The position numbers were made by a program, and so were the translations under genes. Shown here in pieces: positions 52,988-61,553 of a stretch of DNA of 64,000 nucleotides. Source of the DNA: Flavobacteriaceae bacterium PS02336 (GTDB taxonomy: Bacteria; Bacteroidota; Bacteroidia; Flavobacteriales; Flavobacteriaceae); contig JASCOF010000002.1 of the NCBI GenBank assembly GCA_029960065.1, forward strand, positions 248,001 to 312,000. The letters are read 5' to 3'. Positions within the stretch are counted from its first letter, which is position 1. Each line of letters begins with the position of its first letter. The notes under the pieces were generated by a model. That model saw only the letters and a program-made list of their open reading frames with translations. It was not told where the DNA came from and did not search any database.

Positions 52988-53743
52988 ATGATTAAAACCA
53001 TTATTGTAGACGATGAATACAACGCCAGAGAGTTTCTTGAGAAACTTTTGACTCGTTATTTTCCAAATAAATTTTTGATTCTTGATAAATGCGAAAACGT
53101 TGATGAAGCGATTATATCTATAGAAAAATATAATCCAGAGTTAGTTTTTCTGGATGTTCAAATGCCTAATAAAAATGGTTTTCAACTTTTCAAAGAGTTA
53201 AACAAAGTAAGATTTGAAGTTATTTTTACAACTGCTCATTCAGAGTTTGCTATAGATGCTATAAAATGTAGTGCTTTAGATTATCTACTGAAACCAATTA
53301 ATTATATCGATTTGTTGGAGACGGTTAAAAAATATGATGAAAAGCAACATAAAGCATCTCAAGAAGAAAAGTTAAAGTTGCTACTAGAGAATATTGACAC
53401 TGGAGGCTCTGAATTTAATAGAATAGCATTACCAACAGAAAACGGATTTGAGTTGCTTAAAACGAACGCAATATTGTATTGTGAGGCAGATAGTAACTAT
53501 TGTAAAATTATTTGCTTAGATGGCAGAAATATTACTTTATCAAAAACTTTGAAATACATCGAAGAGCTTCTTCCAAGTTCCATTTTTCAAAGAATCCATA
53601 AATCATATTTGGTAAATCTGAATTATGTTATTCGATTTAATAAAACCAACGAACTCCTTGTGGAACTTAGCAACGGGGACAGTCTTCCTGTATCTGTTAG
53701 AAAAAAAGAAGAATTTATAAATGCTATCCTCCAGAAAAAATAA
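52988..53743 (+). CDS. LytTR-family response regulator
   Basis: 251 residues. The receiver domain (1-120) has Asp8-Asp9, the phosphoacceptor Asp56 in FLDVQMPNKNG, a Thr in FTTAHS and Lys in YLLKPINY. The LytTR DNA-binding domain (about 150-250) has FQRIHKSYLVNLNYV and LSNGDSLPVSVRKK. Its end overlaps the histidine kinase start by 23 bp, so the two form one system. Target sites are proposed upstream of itself and of the two genes after the kinase. Confidence 0.93.
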   Translation: MIKTIIVDDEYNAREFLEKLLTRYFPNKFLILDKCENVDEAIISIEKYNPELVFLDVQMPNKNGFQLFKELNKVRFEVIFTTAHSEFAIDAIKCSALDYLLKPINYIDLLETVKKYDEKQHKASQEEKLKLLLENIDTGGSEFNRIALPTENGFELLKTNAILYCEADSNYCKIICLDGRNITLSKTLKYIEELLPSSIFQRIHKSYLVNLNYVIRFNKTNELLVELSNGDSLPVSVRKKEEFINAILQKK

Positions 53744-56700
53744 TCTTTTATTTATACTTTTCTTTCTTGTTGAGATTACTTTCTCGCAACAATTTCCATC
53801 TAGAAATTTTTCTACAATAGATGGTCTGCCAAATAATAGTGTCTATTCAATTTATAAGGACTCGAGAAGAATTCTTTGGGTTGGAACTGCAAATGGATTG
53901 TCAGCTATTCAAAATGAAGGTGTAAAGAATTACGATGTTTCGGATGGATTAGCTCATAATAGCTGTTGGGCAATTACAGAAGACGAGAATCATAATATGT
54001 GGTTCGGGAGTCATGGTGGAGGCTTAACTTTTTTTGACGGTAAAAAGTTTAAAATATTAAATCATAAAAATGGTTTGATTCATGATAAAATCAGACGATT
54101 ATTTATCCATAAAAATTTTCTTTATATAGGAACTGAATCTGGTATTTCGGTACTAGATATTAGAACTCATAAAATTATTCTTAGTAAAAGAGTCATTGGG
54201 CGTAGAAAGCTATTTCAGGTAATGGATTTTGTTGAAATTAATTCTAAAATCTATTTTGGAACTTTTAACGATGGATTCTGGAAGGTCGATTTGGAAGGGA
54301 ATACGATACGCTTAGTAAACCATGAGCATACAGGAATTTTTTCAATTCATAAGGCAAATGACAGCTTGTTTTTTTGTTATAGTGAAGAGAAAAACAGAGC
54401 GATTAACAAAATTAGTATTAAAGATTATTTTTCAGGAAAACAATCTAATAAGTATTTCGGTAGTACTGTTTTCTGGAATTTTGCGACTGACAAACGAGGC
54501 ATAACTTATATTGCTGGGAATGCCATAAATATTTCTACAGGAGGCATTTTTAAAAATGAAGGAGATAAACTAATAAAAATGAATTCTTCTTTTGGAATCG
54601 AAAGTACCGAAGTCTGGAGTTTGTTTTACGATAAAAAAGAAGATATACTTTATATAGGCACTATAGATAAAGGATTTTTCAAAGTTGATTTAAAACAAAA
54701 TATAAGATACTATGCCCCATCATTCTTAGGAAAAATTAAATTAAGTATAGTATCAATCCAAAATTATCAAAATCAAAAACTTCTTTTGCATAAGGATGGC
54801 TTACTTTTTTTAGATGGAGGAAAAATAAACACAGAAATTTCAAAAGATGTATTTTATGACTTTATGAGGTTTTCATTTTATAAAAATCCAGAGCTTAAGA
54901 AGTATGACAGTAGTGTGTATTTTGACGAAAGCAGACTTAAAGATTTGGAATTGAGAAGTATCCAAATAGTCAATAAAATTATTTGGGTCAATTCTACTGT
55001 TGGTTTGTTCGGGGTTAATAATGAAGGAAAAATAAAGATTTATTATCCTTATTCGGTTAGTGCTTTTAATTTTATGAACTCGAATAAGATAATTTACCAG
55101 ATTGCTTATGGTAAGTTTTATAAATCTGATAATTATAGAAATAATGAAGGTTTTAAAATATATGAATTGTCAGATGAAAATACTCCACGAGATGCTTTTT
55201 CAATTTTAGAATTATATGATAAATACTATATAGCTTCATTATCTGGAGGTTTATATAGTTATAAAAATGATGAACCTTATTCCTATAGTTTTAACAAAAT
55301 ATGGAAAGAAAAAGAATTAGTTCAAGCGAGAGTTAATAACAAAAAGCAACTTGTAGTTGCAAATTCATTCGGAGATGTTTTTATAATTGATGTTCATAAA
55401 GGGTTTAAAATAATTAAGAAAATTAGCCATTCCCAACTAATAGGCAATTCGATTTCTTTTGTGGAATGTTATAAAGACTGTTTATTTATAGGGACTGAAA
55501 AGGGGCTTAATATCTATAAAGATGGAACAATCCGTTTTATTGATGAAGAGCAGGGATTAAAAACTAAAGCATTTACTTCTTCAAATATAAATGGGTCAAT
55601 CTTGACTATGGGAACGCAAGATGGATATTTCGAATTTGATTTTAAAAATTATTTATCGACAGAAGCCAATGCCCCAAATATTAAAATTACAGGAGTTGAA
55701 ACCAATTTTGAGTCAATCAATCAGAATCGTTTTAAGTGGCTAAAATACGATTCAAACCAGATAATACTTCCATACAATCAGAATATAATTTCAATTGCAT
55801 TTGAACCTCAAAATATACAGTATCCTGACAAATTAGAATACCGTTATAAGTTAATTGGATTAGAAAATTCGAATTGGACTAAATGGACTAAAGATAAAAA
55901 TATAAATCTTACATATTTGCCAAGTGGAAAGTATCAAATTAGGTTGCAAACAAAAGATTTGTTTGTAGGTAGGGTATCTTCAAATGATATTTTAACAATT
56001 TTAATAACCCCGCCTTTTTGGAAGACATGGTGGTTTTTATTAGGAAGTTTATTTTTTATATGTGTTTTTGGTTATTTGGTTTATCTAAAGCGTATCAGAA
56101 TCATTAAGTCTGAGGAACGTGCAAAAGCTGAAATACAAAAACGTTTAGCTGAAACCAAAATGGAGGCATTACAAAGCCAAATGAACCCCCATTTTATTTT
56201 TAATGCTATGAATTCTATTCAGAATTATATCATAGATAATAATACGGACGATGCTCTAATGTATATGGGAGAATTTTCTAAAATAATTCGTCAGACACTT
56301 AATAACTCAGCTATTCAGCGAATCATATTAGATGAGGAGATTGAGTATTTACAATCTTATATTAAGTTAGAAAATATGAGGTTTAAAAATCAAGTTGCAT
56401 TTGAGCTCATTATTGATGAGCAATTAGACTTATTTGAAATTGAAATTCCTCCAATGTTGATTCAGCCATTTATTGAAAATGCATTTGTTCATGCATTTGA
56501 TTCTCATTCAATTTCGCCAAAATTGATGTTATCCTTTATGCAACATGACAATTATCTCATCTGCGAAATCATAGATAATGGAAAAGGAATGCAATCAGTA
56601 AATTTAAATCTTCTCTACAAATCTAAAGGTATTGATTTAGCAAAAGAGCGTATTGCTTTATTCCAAAAAGATAATTTAAATCCAGTAACTATTTCTTCAG

Positions 56701-56747
56701 TATTAAATGAAGGGACTAAAGTTAGTTTGAGATTGATAATTTCTTAA
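53721..56747 (+). CDS. Propeller sensor histidine kinase (LytS/YehU type)
   Basis: 1008 residues. A signal or anchor (ILFFLVEITFS) is followed by a two-component regulator propeller region with repeated units such as SIYKDSRRILWVGTANGLS and YIGTIDKGFFKVD (about 30-640). Next come a Y_Y_Y domain (LEYRYKLIGLENSNWTKW, about 712-750), a membrane helix (about 768-790) and the His_kinase core with His824 in QMNPHFIFNAMNSIQ. The ATP-binding end has IENAFVHAF and IDNGKGM. It senses an outside signal and phosphorylates the overlapping LytTR regulator. The ligand is unknown; unlike many such kinases it is not next to a polysaccharide locus. Confidence 0.92.
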   Translation: MLSSRKNNLLFILFFLVEITFSQQFPSRNFSTIDGLPNNSVYSIYKDSRRILWVGTANGLSAIQNEGVKNYDVSDGLAHNSCWAITEDENHNMWFGSHGGGLTFFDGKKFKILNHKNGLIHDKIRRLFIHKNFLYIGTESGISVLDIRTHKIILSKRVIGRRKLFQVMDFVEINSKIYFGTFNDGFWKVDLEGNTIRLVNHEHTGIFSIHKANDSLFFCYSEEKNRAINKISIKDYFSGKQSNKYFGSTVFWNFATDKRGITYIAGNAINISTGGIFKNEGDKLIKMNSSFGIESTEVWSLFYDKKEDILYIGTIDKGFFKVDLKQNIRYYAPSFLGKIKLSIVSIQNYQNQKLLLHKDGLLFLDGGKINTEISKDVFYDFMRFSFYKNPELKKYDSSVYFDESRLKDLELRSIQIVNKIIWVNSTVGLFGVNNEGKIKIYYPYSVSAFNFMNSNKIIYQIAYGKFYKSDNYRNNEGFKIYELSDENTPRDAFSILELYDKYYIASLSGGLYSYKNDEPYSYSFNKIWKEKELVQARVNNKKQLVVANSFGDVFIIDVHKGFKIIKKISHSQLIGNSISFVECYKDCLFIGTEKGLNIYKDGTIRFIDEEQGLKTKAFTSSNINGSILTMGTQDGYFEFDFKNYLSTEANAPNIKITGVETNFESINQNRFKWLKYDSNQIILPYNQNIISIAFEPQNIQYPDKLEYRYKLIGLENSNWTKWTKDKNINLTYLPSGKYQIRLQTKDLFVGRVSSNDILTILITPPFWKTWWFLLGSLFFICVFGYLVYLKRIRIIKSEERAKAEIQKRLAETKMEALQSQMNPHFIFNAMNSIQNYIIDNNTDDALMYMGEFSKIIRQTLNNSAIQRIILDEEIEYLQSYIKLENMRFKNQVAFELIIDEQLDLFEIEIPPMLIQPFIENAFVHAFDSHSISPKLMLSFMQHDNYLICEIIDNGKGMQSVNLNLLYKSKGIDLAKERIALFQKDNLNPVTISSVLNEGTKVSLRLIIS

Positions 56748-56752
56748 ATTTT

Positions 56753-56787
56753 AACGACTAATCAGAAAAGAGATACGGTAACTAATT
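56753..56787. promoter_or_regulatory. LytTR-type direct repeat before the lipoprotein gene
   Basis: AACGACTAATC (56753) and TACGGTAACTAATT (56774), 21 bp apart, starting 6 bp after the kinase stop and ending 28 bp before the -7-like box TAATTTTG (56815-56822). Confidence 0.65.
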
Positions 56788-56849
56788 GTTCAATTTTTTG
56801 CACTTTTTTGAGATTAATTTTGATTTATATTAATCTTAAAAACAATATA

Positions 56850-57428
56850 ATGAATGATTTAAAATTACTTAGTAAGATTTTTGCATGTACATTTTTTTTG
56901 ACACTATTTAGTAGTTGTAGTAGTGATGTAGATGAAATAAATGATGCTATTAATGGAGTAGATAAAGATTCAAAAGTTTCAATGAAAATTGATAATTCGA
57001 CTTATCAAGAGCATTTTGATTCAAATCCGCCAAATTATGACAAGAAAATCCATACATTTAATTGGTCTCAAGATAGTTATGGAGAAAAAGAGTATTCAGT
57101 AAGTGGTTATATAGATTCAGTAGAAGGAATTTCTTTAGCAGGAAGCGGATATGTTTCTATCAAATTAGGAAAAGATATAAAACAAGGTCAGGTTTTTAAT
57201 ATAAATTCTTCAGGTTTTGATTTTCAAATTAGTTTTAATGGTCTTTCAAACAGTGTCTATTTTTTGCAGGATACTACAATAGGACAATTAAAAGTAACTT
57301 ATTTTGATGGAGTTACGATGAGTGCTGAGTTTAGTTTTGAAAAAATTGAACAAACTTATGATAATAACAAAAAGAAAGAAGTTAAAATAACTGGGAATTT
57401 CACAAAAATTGAGAAGTACAAGTCTTAA
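56850..57428 (+). CDS. Lipoprotein of unknown function, likely LytTR target
   Basis: Starting from ATG 56850 the protein has 192 residues and a lipobox (LTLFSSC). A longer frame from 56808 runs into the promoter. The mature part has beta-type segments such as YSVSGYIDSVEGISLAGSGYVSIKLGKD and ends with VKITGNFTKIEKYK. No family is recognised. The gene has its own direct-repeat site and -7 box, and a terminator 20 bp after the stop. It may be the output of the adjacent two-component system. Confidence 0.78.
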   Translation: MNDLKLLSKIFACTFFLTLFSSCSSDVDEINDAINGVDKDSKVSMKIDNSTYQEHFDSNPPNYDKKIHTFNWSQDSYGEKEYSVSGYIDSVEGISLAGSGYVSIKLGKDIKQGQVFNINSSGFDFQISFNGLSNSVYFLQDTTIGQLKVTYFDGVTMSAEFSFEKIEQTYDNNKKKEVKITGNFTKIEKYKS

Positions 57429-57448
57429 AAATATTTTTAAGATAATTA

Positions 57449-57478
57449 AAAAAACTATTCAGAAATGAATAGTTTTTT
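57449..57478 (+). terminator. Terminator after the lipoprotein gene
   Basis: Arms AAAAAACTATTC and GAATAGTTTTTT with a 6-base loop. Confidence 0.85.
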
Positions 57479-57488
57479 GCTTTTATCC

Positions 57489-57523
57489 AACGTTTAATTG
57501 GTAAATCGGTACGATAACTAATT
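57489..57523. promoter_or_regulatory. LytTR-type direct repeat before the 197-residue protein gene
   Basis: AACGTTTAATT (57489) and TACGATAACTAATT (57510), 21 bp apart, ending 80 bp before the ATG. Same order and spacing as the two sites upstream of 52988 and 56850. Confidence 0.65.
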
Positions 57524-57603
57524 CATGAAGTATTTAAATTAATTACGGATTTATTTTCGCTAGAATTATTATTAGAAAATATATAATCAATTAAAGTAGA
57601 GAA

Positions 57604-58197
57604 ATGGATAAAAAGGAATTATTCGAATCAATGATTAAAATATCTCTTGAATCTGAGCCTGTCTATAGATTCGATAATGGAGATGTAATTTTGAAATTGA
57701 CTGCAATACACTCAAATTGCGATTTTGAGTTTGCGATTTTTCATGAAAATGAATGGTATAAGGTAGCTGTTTCGGATATTAAAAATGCAAAAATAAGTTT
57801 ATATGAGAAAAACGATAATACTTCAAAAGCGATTTTATCCGCATTTAAAGAAGATGTAGTTGTACATCGTAATGAGCCTATAGAATTAATTGACCTAGCA
57901 AGAAATTTCGTTCGTAAAACCGAATATATTAGCCTCAAAGGAAAGTTAAAAGGTAAATCTATTTTTGCACAAAACACGGATTTTGGTAAACTAATTGGTA
58001 TAGTTGAAAAGGAGAACGAAGTTGTTTCTGTGGCTGTTGAAATAGGTACTGAAATATTTTTTTGCCCTTTTTATAATAGATATGATAACTCTAAATTGTT
58101 CTTCAGTGCTATACAAAGATATTACGATACTTTTATTCGAAAAGAAAGGAATAAATATGAAGGAATAACATCTAAAGGAGAAATAATTAAATTTTAA
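57604..58197 (+). CDS. Soluble protein of unknown function, likely LytTR target
   Basis: 197 residues, no signal peptide, no motif known to me. It has an alpha/beta look with FDNGDVILKLTAIHSNCDFEFAIF near the start and YYDTFIRKERNKYEGITSKG at the end. It is preceded by a direct-repeat site of the LytTR type and followed 4 bp later by a small gene. By context it is an effector or modifier of the two-component system. Confidence 0.6.
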   Translation: MDKKELFESMIKISLESEPVYRFDNGDVILKLTAIHSNCDFEFAIFHENEWYKVAVSDIKNAKISLYEKNDNTSKAILSAFKEDVVVHRNEPIELIDLARNFVRKTEYISLKGKLKGKSIFAQNTDFGKLIGIVEKENEVVSVAVEIGTEIFFCPFYNRYDNSKLFFSAIQRYYDTFIRKERNKYEGITSKGEIIKF

Positions 58198-58201
58198 TAT
58201 T

Positions 58202-58414
58202 ATGAAAAGAATAGAATTAGAACATTTAATAGTATACATGCGTGTTAATTATCAAGGTACGGCAAAAATTAATTCAGATACAATTATAGAAGAATTTAAT
58301 GCTACTGAAAGAGATGTATTCACTGTTAGTGATGATAATATATTTAATGAAAACATTGATGATGTTAGGAAATTTATTATGAGTAATATTAGTATATATA
58401 CTTTAATAGATTAG
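58202..58414 (+). CDS. Small protein of unknown function coupled to the preceding gene
   Basis: 70 residues, acidic (IDDVRKFIMS, VSDDNIFNENIDD), no membrane segment. The 4-bp spacing to the upstream gene and the shared terminator at 58427-58455 support real translation. No family recognised. Confidence 0.5.
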   Translation: MKRIELEHLIVYMRVNYQGTAKINSDTIIEEFNATERDVFTVSDDNIFNENIDDVRKFIMSNISIYTLID

Positions 58415-58426
58415 AATATGATGAAA

Positions 58427-58455
58427 AAGGGATAGCTTGATTAATGCTATCCCTT
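58427..58455. terminator. Bidirectional terminator
   Basis: 10-bp arms AAGGGATAGC and GCTATCCCTT with a 9-base loop between convergent genes. The last base of the HNH-type gene's stop region overlaps the right arm. Confidence 0.7.
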
Positions 58456-59383
58456 ATTTTTTAAATTTACTAAAATCTCCACTTTGCGGTGTGAATTTAG
58501 CTTTGAAGTTGTCTCGTAATTTTACTTTTTTTAGGCAATCCATATCCATATGTCCAAAATTCCAGAATCCTTTATTTTTTTCTTTTTGAAGTACAAATTC
58601 AAAATTTAGCGGTAGAATAATTGTTTCTTTACTTAATCTTTCATCTTTTGTATTGAAAGGAATAAAAATTTGTAAACGATGAAAGCCGTATGCAAATATA
58701 AATGAGTATTCAGGTACATCATTTTTAATATATTCGTCTTTTCTTTTCATCAGAATAGCAATAGGTTTTATTAAAGGAGGTCTCCCTTCGTTGTGAATTA
58801 ATAGCAATGGTATGAAGTTTTCAGCTTGACTTTCAGGGTTTTTTAGCCAGTCAATTGTTTTAGAAAAGTTCTGCAAATCTTCTTTTGGTAACATTGAGAC
58901 GCCAAACTTTGTTAATGACTTGTATACGTATAGCGGAATGAATGATTGTGTCACCGATTCAATATTAATGAAGCCATTTTCGTGTTTGATAAAATCTGAT
59001 TTCCCTTCAATCCTCATCAGTGTTTTATTATCACCTTGAAATTGGTTTGTAAAACCATTTTTGGTATCCTTGAACTTTGGAAATTGCTTTTTACCTTTTA
59101 TAGGTATAAATGTATTATGTATACCGCTGAATGCACTCAGATGAGTTTCATATAGACCAAACTTATTATTACAGTCATCACATTCATTATAGCAGAATAC
59201 GTCGTTGTTTCCTGTAAATTCAGGTATTAAATGTGCCCTAGACCTAAACTTCTTCTTATCAGTAGTATTACAATACCGACAGATATGATATTCATCTTTA
59301 GAATAAGTATATTTTACAGACGAATTATGAATTTCATATACTTTATAAAATTGCTCAGGGTCAAGTTGATAGCCAATCTCCAT
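58454..59383 (-). CDS. HNH-nuclease-like zinc-finger protein
   Basis: 309 residues. Residues 35-75 carry two CxxC pairs, Cys35/Cys38 (CRYC) and Cys68/Cys71 (CDDCNNKFG), with RAHLIPEF between them (His51). This is the arrangement of HNH endonucleases stabilised by a zinc. The remaining 230 residues have no recognised domain (KSLTKFGVSML, FIFAYGFHRLQIFIPF) and may determine target choice. It lies downstream of the XRE gene but is separated by a terminator. A restriction or defence role is plausible. Confidence 0.65.
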   Translation of the reverse strand: MEIGYQLDPEQFYKVYEIHNSSVKYTYSKDEYHICRYCNTTDKKKFRSRAHLIPEFTGNNDVFCYNECDDCNNKFGLYETHLSAFSGIHNTFIPIKGKKQFPKFKDTKNGFTNQFQGDNKTLMRIEGKSDFIKHENGFINIESVTQSFIPLYVYKSLTKFGVSMLPKEDLQNFSKTIDWLKNPESQAENFIPLLLIHNEGRPPLIKPIAILMKRKDEYIKNDVPEYSFIFAYGFHRLQIFIPFNTKDERLSKETIILPLNFEFVLQKEKNKGFWNFGHMDMDCLKKVKLRDNFKAKFTPQSGDFSKFKK

Positions 59384-59423
59384 AATTTACTTTTGGTTGT
59401 AAACTTTTAAAGATACAAAAAAA

Positions 59424-59450
59424 AAAGCTACTCTCAATTAGAGTAGCTTT
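59424..59450 (-). terminator. Terminator of the XRE gene
   Basis: 11-bp arms AAAGCTACTCT and AGAGTAGCTTT with a 5-base loop; on the minus strand it is followed by a long T-run. Confidence 0.85.
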
Positions 59451-59476
59451 TATCTTATGACTTTTAATTAAAAGGC

Positions 59477-59749
59477 TTATTGTGTTGATGGTTGAGTCAA
59501 TTCAAAATTAAATATTTCACTTGGAGAGATATCTAATGCTCTAGCGATTTTGAAGACCGTACTGACAGTTGGATTTATCTTTACTGTCTCTATTCTAGCA
59601 ATCTGTGATAAAGTTATTTCAGCCCTATAAGCAAGCTCTTCTTGCGACACTCCCTTTTCAGAACGTATCTCTTTTAGTCTTCTCGCTAACAACTTTAAAC
59701 CTTCCTCATCGAAGATTAACTTTCTTGATTTATTATCATTCTTTTCCAC
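59477..59749 (-). CDS. XRE-family helix-turn-helix regulator
   Basis: 90 residues. A Cro/C1-type domain spans about 14-75: LARRLKEIRSEKGVSQEELAYRA with ITLSQIARIETVKINPTVSTV as recognition part and ALDISPSEIFNF as closing helix. Size resembles restriction-modification controller proteins. A 20-bp palindrome 33 bp upstream is the obvious operator, shared with the divergent gene at 59862. Confidence 0.88.
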   Translation of the reverse strand: MEKNDNKSRKLIFDEEGLKLLARRLKEIRSEKGVSQEELAYRAEITLSQIARIETVKINPTVSTVFKIARALDISPSEIFNFELTQPSTQ

Positions 59750-59781
59750 ATATCAAAAAGAACATATAAAAAACAAAATCA

Positions 59782-59801
59782 TTATAGCACTTGTGCTATA
59801 A
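59782..59801. promoter_or_regulatory. 20-bp palindromic operator at a divergent promoter
   Basis: Perfect 9-bp arms TTATAGCAC and GTGCTATAA separated by TT. It sits 4 bp before a plus-strand -7 box TATCTTTG (59806-59813) and upstream of the XRE start on the other strand. Binding by the XRE protein would affect both genes. Confidence 0.7.
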
Positions 59802-59861
59802 TTTGTATCTTTGTAAAAATTTTAAATATCATATTAATTAAATTTTTTAATCAAGAAATCA

Positions 59862-60419
59862 ATGAGAAAAACAATTACATTTTTAAATTTTGGAAACGTC
59901 AGTAGATTTTTACTTTTGGGAATAATTTCTTTATTCATAATAAGTTGTAATGATTTGCCAGCTGATTTACAGGCAAGAAAAAACGCTTGTATTAAGGAAA
60001 ATGAACAATTAATCGCAAGAGAGGATACGATAAAGATGGACTGGGAATATGAGAAGATAATTGTAGACTATACAAAATTGAATCAGGATATCATAAGTTA
60101 TACAGCTGATTGCAATAAAAGAGGAATACCAAAAAATAATGATGAACTAATAAATGGAATTAAATATAGAATTGCTACTTTTCAAAAGAAGTTAAAAGAA
60201 AAAGAGGAAACACCAAGTTATGGTTATAGTTCTTCATCAACCAGTTCAGGAAGTAAAACATGTTCGTGGTGTGGAAAATCGTTCAGCGGAACACATTACA
60301 CTCACCTTGGAAAATTATCTGAATGTTATAGCACAGATTCTCCAACTTCAATAGGAATATACTGTTCAATGAAATGTTGCAGTGAAGCGAGAAAAAGTTC
60401 TTGTCCAAGCTGTAGATAA
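59862..60419 (+). CDS. Lipoprotein with C-terminal zinc-ribbon-like domain
   Basis: 185 residues with a long n-region, a hydrophobic segment and a lipobox (LFIISC). A helical region with NACIKENEQLIARED follows. A Ser/Gly linker (about 120-130) leads to a C-terminal cysteine-rich domain with CSWCGKSF, YCSMKCCSEAR and CPSC. The cysteine pairs suggest a metal site, unusual outside the cytoplasm. It is controlled from the palindrome shared with the XRE gene. Function unknown. Confidence 0.7.
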   Translation: MRKTITFLNFGNVSRFLLLGIISLFIISCNDLPADLQARKNACIKENEQLIAREDTIKMDWEYEKIIVDYTKLNQDIISYTADCNKRGIPKNNDELINGIKYRIATFQKKLKEKEETPSYGYSSSSTSSGSKTCSWCGKSFSGTHYTHLGKLSECYSTDSPTSIGIYCSMKCCSEARKSSCPSCR

Positions 60420-60427
60420 TTCAAAAG

Positions 60428-60454
60428 AAAAGCAACTCTATTTGAGTTGCTTTT
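60428..60454 (+). terminator. Terminator after the zinc-ribbon lipoprotein gene
   Basis: 11-bp arms AAAAGCAACTC and GAGTTGCTTTT with a 5-base loop and T-run. Confidence 0.85.
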
Positions 60455-60489
60455 TAATTTTATGCTTTTTAGAATTGTATCTCAAAATT

Positions 60490-61389
60490 CTAATCATTTA
60501 TTATACGGATTTTGGAATCTCTACTAGAATCTTTAACAATTTCCTCTCTCGGTTTTTTGGTGCTAATACATGCAGTATCATCCAATAAATCTTCAAACTT
60601 AAAAATTCTTATTTCGCTTGGTCTTAGTTTGCCGTTTCTGTCTTTAACAGGCTTATGACACTTAACAAAAATATATTTATCATTTGAATATAGTATTTCA
60701 AAAGTTGCTGAGTTTTCAATTCTTTCAGCTTTACAAATCAAGTTGTCTATATTTTTTAATTCAGCAGGAAGTAGAAAGACATTATGAAATTTCACCATGA
60801 ATTCAAACAACATTGTTACTTGGATAAATACTAAAATTACACCAAAAATGGGAGCTACTTTTCTGAAGTGGTAAAGTAATTCAAAATCTTTACAGAAATA
60901 TATTGAAAGATTTATAAAAGCAAAAGCGAATAGTGTAATTAATATATTTACGGGAAAGTATAGAAATAAGCTTGGTATCTTTTCGATATTCGCTATAAAA
61001 TAATCATTGGAATATTTGGCAATAATCAAACAGCCAAAAACTAAGATTAGAAATAATATTGATAAAAGAATCTTTCCTTTTTTTACAGTAAAAACATTTT
61101 TTTCTTTATCATCAGTATTAGTCTCTTCATCGAGTTTTTTCCAAAAATATAATAGGATGAAAATTGAGATGGAAAATATTGTTAAAAATAATAGTACAAG
61201 TAGTCCGTCGGGTATAATTTGACTTACAGAAAAAAAGCGAATAAATGAAAATGAAATTCTTGAAAGTTCAATTAACTGCCACATACCGCCTAATAAAGCA
61301 GGTAAAATTACTATCAAATTAAGATTATTTTTTAAAAATTTAAGGGGCGATTTTTTAAAATTCCAATATATTTCTACAAGTTCATTCAT
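60490..61389 (-). CDS. Membrane protein of unknown function
   Basis: 299 residues with five hydrophobic segments at about 23-43, 62-85, 107-127, 138-165 and 177-198. A soluble C-terminal part of about 100 residues follows (ENSATFEILYSNDKYIFVKCHKP onward). No family recognised. It is convergent with the lipoprotein gene and divergent from the IS3-type genes. Very low GC like its neighbours. Confidence 0.65.
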   Translation of the reverse strand: MNELVEIYWNFKKSPLKFLKNNLNLIVILPALLGGMWQLIELSRISFSFIRFFSVSQIIPDGLLVLLFLTIFSISIFILLYFWKKLDEETNTDDKEKNVFTVKKGKILLSILFLILVFGCLIIAKYSNDYFIANIEKIPSLFLYFPVNILITLFAFAFINLSIYFCKDFELLYHFRKVAPIFGVILVFIQVTMLFEFMVKFHNVFLLPAELKNIDNLICKAERIENSATFEILYSNDKYIFVKCHKPVKDRNGKLRPSEIRIFKFEDLLDDTACISTKKPREEIVKDSSRDSKIRIIND

Positions 61390-61553
61390 TTGGTTTATAT
61401 ATTAAGTTTCTTTCCAAAGTAACGTAATAAATTGAACAATTGATTTGTTATTTAGATAATAATATAACCTTATATCATTATCTTTTACTACTCATATATG
61501 CATGTCATTATATTATTTCTTAAATTCACGTAATAGAACTTGAAGTTTGAGAA

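Noticed and set aside
61421..61450. AACGTAATAAATTG near the IS region, similar to a LytTR half-site
   Set aside because: There is no partner half-site 21 bp away on either side.
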